A DNA stretch of 64,000 nt from Carallia brachiata (GCA_021464245.1 JADCRB010000060.1:859797-923796), one strand, 5' to 3'; counted from the first letter of the stretch, positions 24,200 to 37,308 are shown. Notes: generated by a model from the letters alone, not told the origin. Numbers and translations are program-made.

Positions 24200-26868
24200 C
24201 TTTTTTTCTTTTCCCTTCAGAAGCAAAAGCTTCGCTAACTGACTAACGCTCACCCAACAAAGAAGTTAGCCGCCGGGAACAGAGGCAATCGATTTCGCTT
24301 TGAGGCGGTGTATGATGGACCAAAAATTCAACAAATTTGAGCTTAAAAATTACGGTCTTGAAAAGAAACAGCGAACAAAAACCCTTGCAGCGGGGCGAGG
24401 GAAGAAACGGTATGATCCCGTTAGGACCCATTTGTTGAGCAAGCTGCCCAGGCCCAGTCTAGGAGTAGGCCCAATAATGGTTAGGAAGACTTAGTCGATG
24501 TAGTAGCTGTAAAGAGAGCATAGAGTACCAACTTACATTGACACAGACGGTAAAAATTCATTATTATTTAATTAAAAATTTTAAATTTGAATTTTGAAAA
24601 TATAATTGCGTTAAATACCTGTTAAAAAATTTTTATTGTAGTTTGGAGTATTGCTCAAGTCGATTTAGATTAATCAATCTAATGAACTAGATATTGAGCG
24701 GTTTCAAATAAAAAAAAAGAAAGAAAGTATAAAGTTCAAAATTTTTGGGTGTAATTAAGTTAGTAAAAAACTTAAATTTTGAGTAAGAGATTTTGAATTC
24801 AAACGCTATCAATCACAAACTATCTGAATCATTTACATTATTAAAATGAGACTCAATATTTTTTAATAAGAGTATCAGTTTGGCACTCTCCCATTTATGC
24901 GAGCAACGAGAGGGGGAGTTCATTTCTTTTTTTGTTTTTTTTGGAACAAAGCAAGGAGTTCATTCCCTTAACATTACTTTGCTTGTAACTGCTTGGATGA
25001 GGATTATCCAATTCGGGGCTTAGTAGCTGATTAGCTGTTATATATATATTGTTAGAAGAAAAAGGAGAAGGAATTAGAAGAAAGAGAGAAGGAATTATGG
25101 AAATTATAATGTGATGTTTCATCAGTAAAGTCTATCTTCTCTCAATCTCAATTCTGTTGCTTCTTCTTCTTCTATTTTCTGACCATCTCTTCTTCTATTC
25201 TCTGATTATCCTTTTTTTTTTTGGTACAAGTCCTAACAGATCCTGTACAGGAGGCCTCTTTGGACTTCTCTTGGATTTCAATTTTGTTCTTTTTCTTATT
25301 TTATTTTATTTTTATGTTTTATAACTCGCAACGCACCGGTTAAAAATGAAGAATGAGGGAGCAATTACGAATTCCAATCTCATATATGTCGTTAGAGATT
25401 AAAGCCTTTTTTTTTTTTAATTTTATTTATGCACTTCGAGTTTGTTCCTTTTCTTAAAGCCTTCTTTCTTTTTAAAGCGAAAAGGCCAACCTTAATTAAG
25501 AGCAAATAAATAAAACAAGCCAAGTCAAGCCACATGAATTTTTCTCCTAATACATCAATTAAATATAATATGTAATTATTTGAGATAATAATTTAGTGAT
25601 AAATTGACATATAACACACGTCGACCCGATTCCCAAGTCAACGTCCTCCTCTAGCAAATGCTGAGTGTCTACTGCGGCGGAAAAAGTTTGAGGCACGACG
25701 ATAGATTTCACAATCGACAATTATTGTAATTTCTAGTGGCAAAATTATATTCAGTCCTGTTAAGGTTCGGGTGTTAGCTTGTTCATAAGATTATAGTTGA
25801 ATAAAAATTTACAAATAAAGTTACTCTGATTTTAACCTATAAATTTGCTAACCAACATATATGCAATAAATATGTTTTTGTTTTAAAAAAAATATAATAT
25901 CAATATGTAAATATCATTAAATTTACTCCTAAATTTGATATGTTTCAAGTCGAATCCCTTCTTTATTGGTACATTTTAATTTGAACACTTTAAATTGTTT
26001 TGTTTATCTTGAACTGCAATCCCAAATTCCGTCGCCATGCCGGCCGCACAGTCGTTGAAGAAGCTCATCGTCGGGGAGCACTAGATCTTTTTTTTTTCTT
26101 TTTGCCTTTCTTCCGTCCGCGGCCGATTCGTTCGCAGGTTCCCCTCCACTTGATTTTGTTTATGACTAGATAATTATTCTGAGAATAGTAAGAAAAATAT
26201 GAAATTAAGACATATCACTTCACTGCGCAAAAAATGCAGACAGAACCTAGGCGGAGGCAGTACCTGCGATCCTTGCAAGCCTTTTGTCCAACGAGACCAA
26301 TTTCTCTGCGTACTTTAGATAACCGGTAGCCAAATCTAACGGCCATGGAGCTTTGAGTAACTTTACTTGGGTAGTTGCTCTAAAATTCAAACTGAACGTT
26401 TGTAACAAGGTTTCATGCTTTTCATTATAATGAAGGTTCCTTGTTGGGAATGTATTTCTTTATCCATTGGAAATTGTACGTTTTGATGTTGCTTCTCGTA
26501 AAGGTGTGCTTTCTCCAGCCACACAATCTACAATACGCAGAAGAAGCAATTTATTTGTTTTCTTTTTTCTCAGACATTATACATACTTTTATGTGCCAAC
26601 GTAGCTTTTTCCTTTGAGTTATCCTGTTTATTTGTTTTTTTTTTTCTCTCTATATTGGGGACAATCCCATTGGGTGGTATAATGTACTTCAAAGTTGTGA
26701 TTTTGACTGCTTCCTCAAATAGCTAAGCAAGTTTTGTTTAGAGCAATGCTTACTTGGCTCATGTGGTGGAACGATGTCGAGTTTTTGTGCAGTATTGATT
26801 TTACACCTTAACCTTTGCTCGTGACATAATATTTGTGTTGTGACCGCCTGTCTGTGCGTTGAATAGTT
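24200..26868. other. Intergenic region between PWP1 and HAL3 pseudogene
   Basis: The first part should carry the PWP1 promoter. Short open frames at 24243-24494 have no family features. A small GC-rich patch at about 26035-26140 could be an old 5' exon, with no recognisable product. Otherwise AT-rich. Confidence 0.4.
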
Positions 26869-27930
26869 ATGGACTACTCAGAAAACTTAACAGTAGAAGG
26901 GGAGTCATTTCAGGGAAATGCTGCTTCCAGGAAATGTAGGATTCTTCTGGCTGCTTGCGGAAGTGTTGCTGCCATAAAATTTGGAAATCTCCGCGACTGC
27001 TTTGTGAATGGGCAGAGGTAAGAGCAATCGCCACAAGGGCTTCTTTACATTCATCGATAGAGCCTCACTTCCTAAGGATGTTATTCTTTACACCGATGAA
27101 GATGAATGGTCCAGTTGGAACAAAATAGGTGATAGTGTACTTCACATTGAGCTTCGGCAGTGGGCTGATATCATGGTTATTGCCCCTTCATCAGCAAATA
27201 CACTTGCCAAGGTAATTCACCTCACATAACCTTGTAATGCATTTAACTTAAACAGAACGCACTAACAGTCTCTTCATTCCTTATATTGGTAGATTGTACT
27301 ATTTCATTTGATCATTCCTTGTACACGATAGCATAGGCTTGAATTTAGATTTATGGTTTCTTTACATTCTATGCAGTGAACTTGCAGGGTCATGTGGCCT
27401 ATTGTGCAGTCTGTGTCCATTGTTTCTGATTTCACATAAGCACGTTCACTTATTTCTTTGTTCTGAAAACTAAATCTAATGAATGACTGATACATTAGTA
27501 TTGGTATTTGTTTTCTGAAGCTAAAACAATCTTGCTGAAGCGCCTCTTCATAGCATGATTGATACATGCAATTGCAATTATAGAGAATACACGCAGAGTA
27601 ATGCTTGTCTTTCTCTAACGTGTATCAATGCAGATTGCTGGTGGATTGTGCGACAGTTTGCTGACGTGAATTGTCCGAGCATGGGATTACAGGAAGCCAC
27701 CCTTTGTTGCCCCGGCGATGAACACATTCATGTGGAAAAATCCTTTCAGAGAACGACATCTTGTGTTGATTGATGAACTCGGAATCTCCCTAATTCCATC
27801 TGTTACAAAAACGCTGGCTTGTGGAGATTATGGGAATGGTGCAATGGCTGAACCTTCTCTAATTTACTCTACTGTAAGGCTCCTCTTGGAATTTCGGACC
27901 CCACCAGATCGCGATGGAAGAGTTGGTTAA
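26869..27930 (+). pseudogene. HAL3A: HAL3-type phosphopantothenoylcysteine decarboxylase, pseudogene with introns
   Basis: The first exon opens at ATG 26869 and contains the flavodoxin-like motif ILLAACGSVAAIKFGNL. Later parts hold LYTDEDEWSSWNKIGD, HIELRQWADIMVIAPSSANT, then after an intron (about 27211-27633) AGGLCDSLLT, the PAMNTFMW substrate-binding motif and ACGDYGNGAMAEPSL with the catalytic Cys. HAL3/PPCDC is an FMN enzyme of coenzyme A synthesis and a salt-tolerance factor. Breaks: loss of one base near 27006 and another near 27050, which throw the segment between out of frame, and TGA at 27667-27669 where a Cys is expected after LLT. With three lesions it cannot make the enzyme. Introns are kept, so it is not a retrocopy. 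Confidence 0.85.
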
Positions 27931-30228
27931 TTTAGTTGTTTTTTTTTTTTGTTTGGGTATAGAGTTGGTTAATTTAATGCATACGGCCGTTTACAAATTT
28001 TAATGCTCCTATCGATGTCATTTTGCTGCTGGTGCATTTTTGTTTTATGTATGTTGCAGGTTCGACCAATATTGCATGCCTTAGCAGTACTTTTTTTTTT
28101 TTTTTTCTTTTATTAGGGAGCTCATTAAATTTTAAGTTATGCTATAAAATAATTTTTTTCACTGCTATGAATCATATTTCTTCTCTTCAAGATAAAAACT
28201 CAGAGAATTTTAAAATAAATATCTAAATTTTTGATAATTAGAATGTCTTATGCTAGTTGTACTTATTCCAACTTATATATACTGCCGCATTGAATTGGTT
28301 GTGTAGCTTTTAACAAATCCAATGGACCTGTTTTTTTTTTTTTCAAACAAAATTTCTTTCGACTCAATGTTTTCATTTGTACATATTAGGCTGGGCTGGC
28401 TTGGCCCTTCCTCTTTGGTTTAGCCGAAGGGTGGGAACGGAGATGTGGTTTACCAGTCAAACTAGAATTTTTCCTGTCTATGAGACTCTGGTTGGTGCCT
28501 TGGTGGTTGCGAGCTGGAAAAGTTAAATTACTAGACCAACATAGATCAAAATAAATTACTAGACCAACAAGCCATGCAGGCGAGAAAATGCTTTCGATGA
28601 CATCACAAAATCTCCTCTTTTTTATAATTTTTTTTCTTTCTTTTTTGGGGTAAATTTTATTTTCCTTGTCCATGAAATTTATATGCAGCAGACATTTATC
28701 TGTTGGCTCGTAGCTAACAACGATTTTGCTTGAGACTTTTTTTTTTTTTTTTTGAGAAGAATTGGTTGAGACATTTTTAGTTACAAAAAGTTGTAAATAA
28801 AAAGAATTATAGTTAAGCAAGAAAAAGACATTGAAACCTACAAGTAAAATGTAATATTAGTCAAACAACTACAAGAGACTTCCAGATTGATACTCACGTT
28901 TTAAAAGCTTGGGAGGAGGCTAGTGTCCACCATTGACTTCAGGCTAATCCGTACGGGTGATTGCCAATCCGAAAACAAATGATTAATATGTTACAGATTG
29001 TTTTCCAAGTTAAATTCATTCGTTTATTAACAAGTTCATTGAATCGTGACTAAAATAACGAGCAAAGTGTACGATGATAAGATAAAAGCATTCAGATGGC
29101 GTGCTCTATTATATAACAAAATTTTTGTTTCTTGTGTTTGAATTTTTATTAAAATTATTAAATATGCAACGAGATATATTCTAATATTTTCATAATTTTA
29201 ATAAAAAATATCTTTTACCTATTACATTTTGGTTGCAAATTTTGTTGATTTTTGACAAAAAATATAATTATATATATATATATATAGATACACACAAAAT
29301 CGTAATTTAGTGATAAATTGACCTATATTTTATATTAGTGATTTATATTTAAGTTCTGCATATGTCTTCCTTAACAAATAACATGATATCTTCTAAAAAA
29401 AAAAAAATTGTGGTGCAACGATAAATTCTATACTCTATAATCACACTAATCTCCATAGAATATGCTTAAACTCATTGAAAGGTTGAATGGAACCTTACAA
29501 TTAAAAAACGAAAAATCTCACTGTAAATAGATGAATGAGATATTAAAATTTAAAAACAAGAATCGCCGCGGTAGTGTTGTTTTCTTTCTCCTTTTTTTTT
29601 TTTTTTTTTTCTGTTCTTTAGTAAAAATCTCTCCTTGGCATATTGTCATTTCCACATCTCAAAAGCAGCCAAAAATTCTCTCTTTCGCCGAATCATTGAA
29701 GAAGCTGCAGATAGATATTTTTCCCGTTCCCTTTCACAAGTATCTCTCAAAAGAAAGAAAAAAAAGAAAAAGAAAAGAAAAGAAAAATCTCTGCACCGAG
29801 TTCAACACCGAGTCAACCATCCGAGAATTGCCTTAAATCCAGCAGAGCGGGCGAAACGACGTCGTCGTAAACATCTCTAAAGTATCTAATTATTGTAAAT
29901 TTAATTATGAAGAATTTAATAACTCATTTAAATATTTGGGATTGTCCTTATTTATGAAGAATTTAATAACTCATTAATCCTAAATTTAATTGGAATTGGA
30001 CGGCTCCATAATTTAATATTGATTTTTATTACCACAAAAACACTACAGTTCATAAATATTTTCTGTGAATGTTTATTAGCTGTCCCGGACACCGCGCGGT
30101 TAAAACTTAGATTTTTATTTTATATGTGCCAGTATCTAATTTTCTGAAGGATACTAATGGTCCAACGAACCTCTTAATAGCGGAAAAAAATTGTTTATTA
30201 GCTTGGTTATTATGGTATTCTATTGCAG
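27931..30228. other. Intergenic region; lost 5' part of SnRK2 expected here
   Basis: AT-rich, with poly(T) runs at about 28090-28107, 28738-28753 and 29592-29611 and a TA dinucleotide run near 29268-29285. The first exon of SnRK2, which would hold the Gly-rich loop and catalytic Lys, is not found. The 144-aa minus-strand frame at 28386-28820 is low-complexity. Confidence 0.45.
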
Positions 30229-32790
30229 ATTGATGAAAATGTTAAAAGAGAAATTATTAATCATAGGTTGCTGAGGCACCCCAACATTGTGAGGTTTAAA
30301 GAGGTCAGCTAATTTTTGTTTTGTTTGTTCGTTTTTTTTTTTTTAACTTCTTTAGGAATTTGGTGATGATCTAATTTGCTGGTTACTTTACTGTTCAACC
30401 TACTCCAGGTCATTCTGACGCCAACCCATCTGGCCGTTGTGATGGAAAATGCATCTGGAGGAGAGCTCTTTGAGAGAATATGCAATGCTGGACGCTTCAG
30501 CGAGGATGAGGTTTGCATTGAAATATATGTATATGTTCGTCTATTGTTGGCGTGATGTCTTTTTTCGACTCTAGTTTCTGCTTCAGGCCCGCTTCTTTTT
30601 TCATCAACTTATATCTGGAGTCAGCTATTGCCATGCCATGGTACTTTGGTCGATTCTGATTGTATATTTAGGTATGTCTGTTTATTAGCTAATCTATTTG
30701 GTTTTCTAAGGTTTTTACCTCTTGACGAAGCAAGTATGTCACCGTGATTTGAAGTTGGAGAACATTTTGTTGGATGGAAGCCTGGCTCCTCGATTGAAGA
30801 TATGCGATTTTGGGTACTCCATGGTACTACTTTTTCGTCTAGCGATTATAGTTATCTGATGTCTCAAATTGGCCCTTTTGGTCACAAAATGTTGAAATAT
30901 ACTGAGCCAAATTGAAGTTCTTGGAATTTGCGTGGTTGGGGTGATATATGATGTTGGGAATAGGAGATGTCGTTCCTTTAACTGTTCCATTTAGATAGAG
31001 GATATATGATAGCCATCCCTTGGTTAGTCTTTTAATAGATTCATCCACTCCAGCCCCATAATTTGCTTTTATAGAACTTGTTTGTGTTTTGTTTTACTCG
31101 TGTGTCATGGTAAGGCCTAGGAACAGTTGTTGTCATCAATGCCATTGTTTTTTTTCCCTCTTGTTGATGTTTGTGAAACTTTTGTTGCTTCCGTTATTTG
31201 TTTCAGCCTCTTTAGTGCCTATGTTGCTTTCTTATGCACGTGAATTTTTTTTTCTTTTTTCAGTCTTCCGTGCTTTATTGACAACCAAAATCAACTGTGG
31301 GAACTCCTGCATATATTGCTCCAGAGTTGTTGTCAAAGCAAGAATATGATGGCAAGGTAACACACCTCTTTTTCAGTGGAAGGATATTTGGTCAACAGCA
31401 TCTTCTGTTGCTTGGAGTTCATTTTTTTGAATTTTTTTAAAATTATTTTTGTGGTTTTCTGTTAACCTTTTTGGTAGTTGAGCATGGCGGGTTGGCTGAT
31501 GCTAAGATATTGTTTGTGATTCCCTTTATTCTACTTAATAATTGCCATTATTTACAAAAAATCCTAAGCAATTGCAGTCATGTTTAGTAAGCATTTGAAG
31601 ATCACGGCTCAGTAGTTAATGTAACTCAATTGTTGTATTAGGTTCTTATTACAATCAAATCAATGTGATCCAGTCTTGTAGTCATTGATATTCCACTTCA
31701 TTGGTAAACCTCATTTCTCAATTTTAGAAGTTCCATCCTCATTTTAACCTCTGATGGGATGATAGTGTTGTTGATTGGGTTTGAGTGGAGCGGTGTATGG
31801 AGGGTGCATGAACTTGAAAAAACAAATTGGACAATCAATAGCTATGCATAGGACTGAATTAATATCTCCAAGGGTTGACAATTTGGAATTGGGAGGTTAT
31901 TCTGCCACATTATCACTAAGAGTCGAGCAATTACGTGAAATGCCTTCTCCCCTCTTGTTGTCTGTTGAATCTTGTTATATGATGAATGCTGGTTAACTTA
32001 GAAATGCTGGATCATTTATGTAACTGCCATTTTGATGTTATTTTACAATTACAGATTGCAGATGTGTGGTCATGTGGGGTAACATTGTATGTCATGCTAG
32101 TTGGAGCATATCCTTTTGAGGATCCTGATAAACCAAAGGACTTCTGGAAGACAATGCAGGCATGTGAATCATTAATCTTTTTCCTTAATACTTCCTTGTG
32201 CAAATGTTGTTTATGAAAGCCAAACTTCCTTGTTGGTCCCATGCAGAGAATTCTTAGTGTCCAGTATTCCATTCCAGACTTCGTTCAGATATCTCCCAGA
32301 GTGTCGCCACCTGATTTCGAGGATTTTTGTTGCGGATCCTACATCTGTGAGTGATTTCTTTTACCAACTCAGTCTGTAGATAGATCTGGTTTGTTGGGAG
32401 AACAGTACAGTTGCATGTCAGTTACCCCACTGTGATAGATGGATCCATGTGATCCTTTACTAAGGCCTCTGCTTTTGAACATTTTGTATGGAACAGAGAA
32501 TCACAATTCCTGAAATCAGGAACCATGAGTGGTTTCAGAAAAATCCCCCAGCAGATATGATGGATGAGAAGACAATGGGCGACCACTTTGTAGAGCCTGA
32601 CCAACCCATGCAAAGCCTTGATGCTGTTATGCAGATAATCTCCGAGGCCACCATACCACCACCCAGGAACTATGGTATCGATCACTATATGATGGACAAT
32701 CTAGACACGGAAGATGATATTGAGGACTTTGATTCTGAATCTGAGCTCGATATTGATAGTAGTGGGGAGATAGTATATGCTATGATGTAG
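30229..32790 (+). pseudogene. SnRK2.3: SnRK2 (subclass III, SnRK2.2/2.3-like) kinase remnant, copy A
   Basis: Eight exons remain: 30229-30303 ([13 protein letters not shown]), 30409-30510, 30587-30640, 30731-30823 ([18 protein letters not shown]), 31264-31356, 32055-32159 ([19 protein letters not shown]), 32247-32346 and 32497-32790. The C-terminus keeps the subclass III acidic domain II and the end SSGEIVYAM. SnRK2 kinases of this type pass on abscisic-acid signals. Damage: the first exon with the ATP-binding loop is missing; TGA at 31279-31281 replaces a Ser of the activation loop; an extra A near 32298 shifts the frame before CRHLISRIF. The K of FGYSK is M. The intron after 32159 starts with GC. 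A partial second copy lies at 51283-52368. Confidence 0.88.
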
Positions 32791-33820
32791 TTTATTCTGT
32801 TCAAATCACACCCTGTCTACACAAGAGGTGTTGGTTGGAGCACGTGGAAGTATGAGGATCTAGCCCAAGATTTAGTTGCAGAATATCAGAGGTTATCGTG
32901 AGTAACAACAGAGGAGAGCTAAATATATGCCCCTTTTCCAGTCATATATTATGATTTGAAGCATTAAGACTTTTCTGTGCGAAGAAATGGGAACTGATGG
33001 AAATTCTCAAGTCCAAATTATCCACTCAAATCTGGCTGAACTACTGATCATTATCACTATTGTTTTTGTCCTGTGCCTTTTGTTGTGTGTGCTTACAATA
33101 TACCCTTGTATTGTACACTCCATTGACTAGATACCTGTAAGCTAACATGTATTTGGCGGCTAGCTTTTCTTTCTATCAATTTTGGGTTCTCCCTTCGTCA
33201 ATCTCCTCACTCTCAACATCCCTTCTCCAAGAGCATTGCCCCCACCCTTTTCTATGCCTGTACGCTTCTGGGAGTGAGCAAAACTATTGTGGAAATACAA
33301 AGTTGGCTCTTCTACTAGATGCAGCTTAATATAACAAGACCACGTTTGTTCACTAAACAGTGCCACCGTAAGGTACTGGAATGTTTGTAAGACTGAATAT
33401 CTTAAATTTGAGTCATGATCAGAGTTAGTAAATGCGAAAAAAAGGGGGAGGGGGGAGGAATGCAATGAGGGAAAAGATTCAATACTGGCCTAGTAATCAT
33501 ATTTATGTCTTATAATGATATTAACACTCATGTATACAACGATTAAAAAAATGAAAAAAAAAACCAATTCAGAAAATGCATAGCAATCTTTGATTCAATT
33601 ATTGTAGAGTGCTATGTAATTAATAAGGCCAGCCATGTATTGAAGCACATACAACAGTTCATTATGAATCTATGGTTTGTGACCGTAGAATTCGTCAGGA
33701 TTGCGTGGGTGACATTTATTTGAGGCCATAACCATGCCTCTCTTGTTCCAGGAAACTCAAGTCAAAACTGCTAATTATAGGGCCAATACGAGATTGGATC
33801 TTCCTTTTTCACCTTAATCC
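32791..33820. other. Intergenic, duplicated at about 52369-53677
   Basis: SnRK2 3' flank and NRG1 3' flank. Most of it aligns by eye to copy B; copy B carries about 190 extra bp at 52925-53115. No gene. Confidence 0.6.
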
Positions 33821-36800
33821 TCAAGTTTGAGCAAGATGAGAAAAGGGTTCCCACGAGCTGGCTGTCTCTTCATTGCATACCACTTCCAGGGTTTGCTGGA
33901 GGTTCAAGACAGATTGTGGTAACTGGCAATTTCTTGGGCAACCCATCATGTTGAGCTTTCTTAAATTGTGCAGTCCACCAATCCCTTCTGGTAATTTTGT
34001 CAAGCCGAAACAGTCAGATAAGTCAAGAATGCTCAACTTTTCCAGGCTCCCAATCGTGTCTGGTAACTTGAGCAAATTGAAGCAGGAACTGAGTCTCAGC
34101 ACCTCCAGTTCCACCAACTTTTCGAGATCTTCTGGCAGTGCAGACAGTTTGTGACAATTGGTGATACTGAGCTTCTTCAATAGGACAAGACTACATAAGC
34201 CAGCAGGTAATGCCTCCATATCATAGCAGTAGTCAATATTGATCTCCTCTAAATTTGGCAATGCATCTGAAATCGGGGCCGCCAAATTGCTAAAACCTTG
34301 ATGAACATTACAATTCACCAATGATATCCTTTGCAGTTTCATCAGTTGGATGTTAGGTGAGAAGAATGACGGAATTGAAACCTTTTCCAGTCTGATTCTT
34401 TTTAGGTTTGATAAAGAACCGAAAAGAGAAAAATTGCATAACACAGCATGAAAGAGGCCAGTGTTTATAATTATCAAAACCTCCAGTTTCTCCACGCCAT
34501 TTATGAAGTCAGGCAAGGTGTAATTCTTGGTCTGAAAATTCAGAAGTAAAACCTTAAGTTGAGTTGCTTGCACGTTGCACCAACTTGAGGAGAACATGTC
34601 ATCTGCAAATAATGCCATTGTAAATGACACTGGCGAGGCAGAGGTAATGAAAACATAAAATGTGTAGAACTCGTGTAAACTCGTGCTTGCATTGCTTTTT
34701 ATGTATGTGTAAAGAAAGTAGAGGAAGAGATGAGCAACCTGTGCAGATGGATAATAGGTTGGCATTGATGAATAGGTTTTTTTGTTCCAACCACCACTCA
34801 GGAGTTCTGTTTCCTTTAATCTCCAGAAAAATCCTTTTCCTGTGTTCAATGGATCCTGAATTGCTTTGAAGCAAAGCTAGCTCCCTCAGCAGATCATGCT
34901 GCAAAGCAGAATGATTGTTGTAGAAGCCGTCATCCTCGCTTGCATCTTTCCTGGTAAATGGAGAAAGTGATTGCTTACAGAGAGACTTTAACTTATTAAC
35001 AGCACTCTCATAGGATACTTAAATAATACTGGAAGTAGAAAGGCATCTGCATGAAATTGCATTTGCATAATAAAATGAGTTCAATCAGTTTTTGGTCTTT
35101 AGCCTGGTGGTCTCATGCTTAAGGAGCTAGGCAAGAATCAGAGGTCTTAAAACTTGGATTTGATAGGTGAGGATTACTAGCTAGACCTACTATGTAAATT
35201 CAAACCAATTCAGGATCCATTGGACAAGTTCAAAAAATAGTCATATTCACAGTGTAGAAGAAATCCTTTTTCTCCCCAAGATCAGTGCTAATCTTTTGGG
35301 GTAAAAAATGGCGTTAACAAATTATCAGCAACACAAAGTCATAGCTAGCATACCGCTTCACCACGAGATCAAGGAGATTGCACTTGGACAGCTCGTAGAG
35401 ATTAACAATGGCGTCATCTTCATCCAGCTGGTGCAATCCTACCCACATGTCGATCAGGGTGCAGGCAGCAATCCTGTGATCTTCAGGAAATGCTCCCAGG
35501 TCCATGAAGCATTCCTTGAGTACGGTGTTATCATTTAAGACATCCAAGCTTCTTTGAAGACAATTAAGAATTTCAGAGTTGGAAACAATAGCAGCAGCGC
35601 TAGACCAGTCTTTAACTCTCTTACGCCATTCTGCAGCTGGTCTCCCACGGAGTAAGCTGCCAGTGACTGAAATGGCTAGCGGTAATCCTTTACAGCTTCT
35701 TATCATCTGCATTCAATTACATGTAAACCTGTCACATTTGATGGCAGCATTTTTTTCTGCAAATTAAAAGCATCCGTTGTTTCTAGTATGTGAAAGTTTG
35801 AAAGATAACAGTTGATTCTCCACATGTAATGCCTATTCCTCCCAGTTGAAATATTAAAGTCCATGAAACAGAAAAGCACCTTATTAACATCTTCATCAGG
35901 AATGGGCCAGTTTCCTTCAAGCACAGATGCTGATTGACAAAAGAGAGCCATGGCATCTGTGTCATTCAGTGCCTTCAATCTGTATGTGGAACCAAATTGG
36001 GGAAATTCAAATCTTGATGTTACTAAAATCCTGTAATTCTGCATGCGGAACTTGACATTTCGAAGAATTGACTCTGACTCAGACCAAACGTCATCGAGGA
36101 CCAAAAGTATAGGGACTGATGTTGACATCCTGATGAGCAATCTTTCCAAATGGTTCGCTGCCTCGTCTTCACGTTGACACTCTGGCATCTCATAACCGAA
36201 ATGGTGGAATAATTTCTGCACGATGATCCGCAGGTTTGGTGGTTTTGGGACATAAATGAAGAAGATATTGTCCTTGAATTTTTCTGTGCAGTCATAAGAC
36301 TATCAGAGAACTGAACTAAAATACCATTTCACTTGAAGGAAAACATAAATAGTGCAATGTCTTGCATAAGAATCTCTGAACTTGGGAAAACAAAGAGGAG
36401 GATACAAGTATAGCAATAAACATTTGTATCAATCTCTTGAGCTGATATCACCGTCACTTTAAACCAAAGACAAACCAAAAGCATTCCGAAAGAAACCTTA
36501 TTTTCCCTTTCAGCATAATATATGGAATCATGCTTTTTTTTTTTGCTCAATGTGTGGTTCTCATAAAGAAAAAAAGGGCCAAAAACTGGAGGAAGAAAGA
36601 AAGGGAAAGAAAGCAGAAGGCTTGCCATGTCTGTTTCATACCTTTAACGTCTGCTTCTTGACAGATAGCTGTTGCCAATGTTGTCTTTCCACACCCTCCA
36701 GGAGCAGATAGCACAATGAATGGATCCTCTTCATTAAGGAGCATTCTTTTCAAATCCCGCAACGGAGTCTCCAATCCAACCGGATCAACCTTCAGTCCAG

Positions 36801-37308
36801 GAGGTGAGCACTCACCCCTTAGAATTCTCTTACCAGACAACCCACCAGCATCTGCAATCTTCCTGAACTCATTTCTCAACTCCCTCACTTGAGCACCTGT
36901 TTGTCTCACTTCAAAGTTAATCTCATTTATTCCCTCATATTGCTGCAGCTGCAAATCAATGTTAATACACCTGCCAATGGACTTATCCAAATCAAGAAGC
37001 TTCTGCGTATACCGTGGCCGACGGATCAAGTCAAACGTATGGATTTTTGAGCAAGCAAGGACCAAAGCTTCACCTTCTGTTAGTAAGTCTCTTAGCCTCT
37101 TTGTTTCCTCTGGCCTATCGAATTCTTTGTTGTATGCCTCAAATTGCTTGACTGCTGGCTCTAGGGACCTCAATGTATCTGCCAAAAGCTTCAAGGTTGG
37201 ACCAAACATGGTGTTTTTCTTCATTACGTCAATAACCAATTTCAGAAAACTTCCAAAAACTATCTCCAAACCAGCCCCAGCTGCAGCTGATGCCCAAAAT
37301 GATGCCAT
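33821..37308 (-). CDS. NRG1: NRG1-type helper NLR (RPW8-NB-ARC-LRR), copy A
   Basis: Five minus-strand exons, 37308-36642, 36283-35880, 35706-35354, 34950-34739 and 34602-33821, give 805 aa with GT-AG introns. The RPW8 domain is at about 1-145 with a hydrophobic N-terminus. NB-ARC follows: PVGLETPL, P-loop GGCGKTT at 204-210, kinase-2 LLVLDDVW at 282-289, RNBS-B ILVTSRF, GLPLA at 364-368, and QHD at 492-494 in place of MHD, as is usual in RNLs. Leucine-rich repeats run from about 540 to 790 (LEEINIDYC, LSITNCHKLSALP, LDLSDCFGLTKLP). NRG1 proteins form calcium-permeable resistosomes at the membrane downstream of TIR-NLRs with EDS1-SAG101. Start: the upstream in-frame codon at 37344 is TTG, so ATG 37308 is used. 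Compared with copy B, one base is missing near 33835, so the last residues differ and the protein ends about 19 residues early. Confidence 0.93.

Noticed and set aside
28386..28820. 144-codon minus-strand open frame
   Set aside because: Lys-rich and low-complexity from poly(T) runs, no domain, no splice context.
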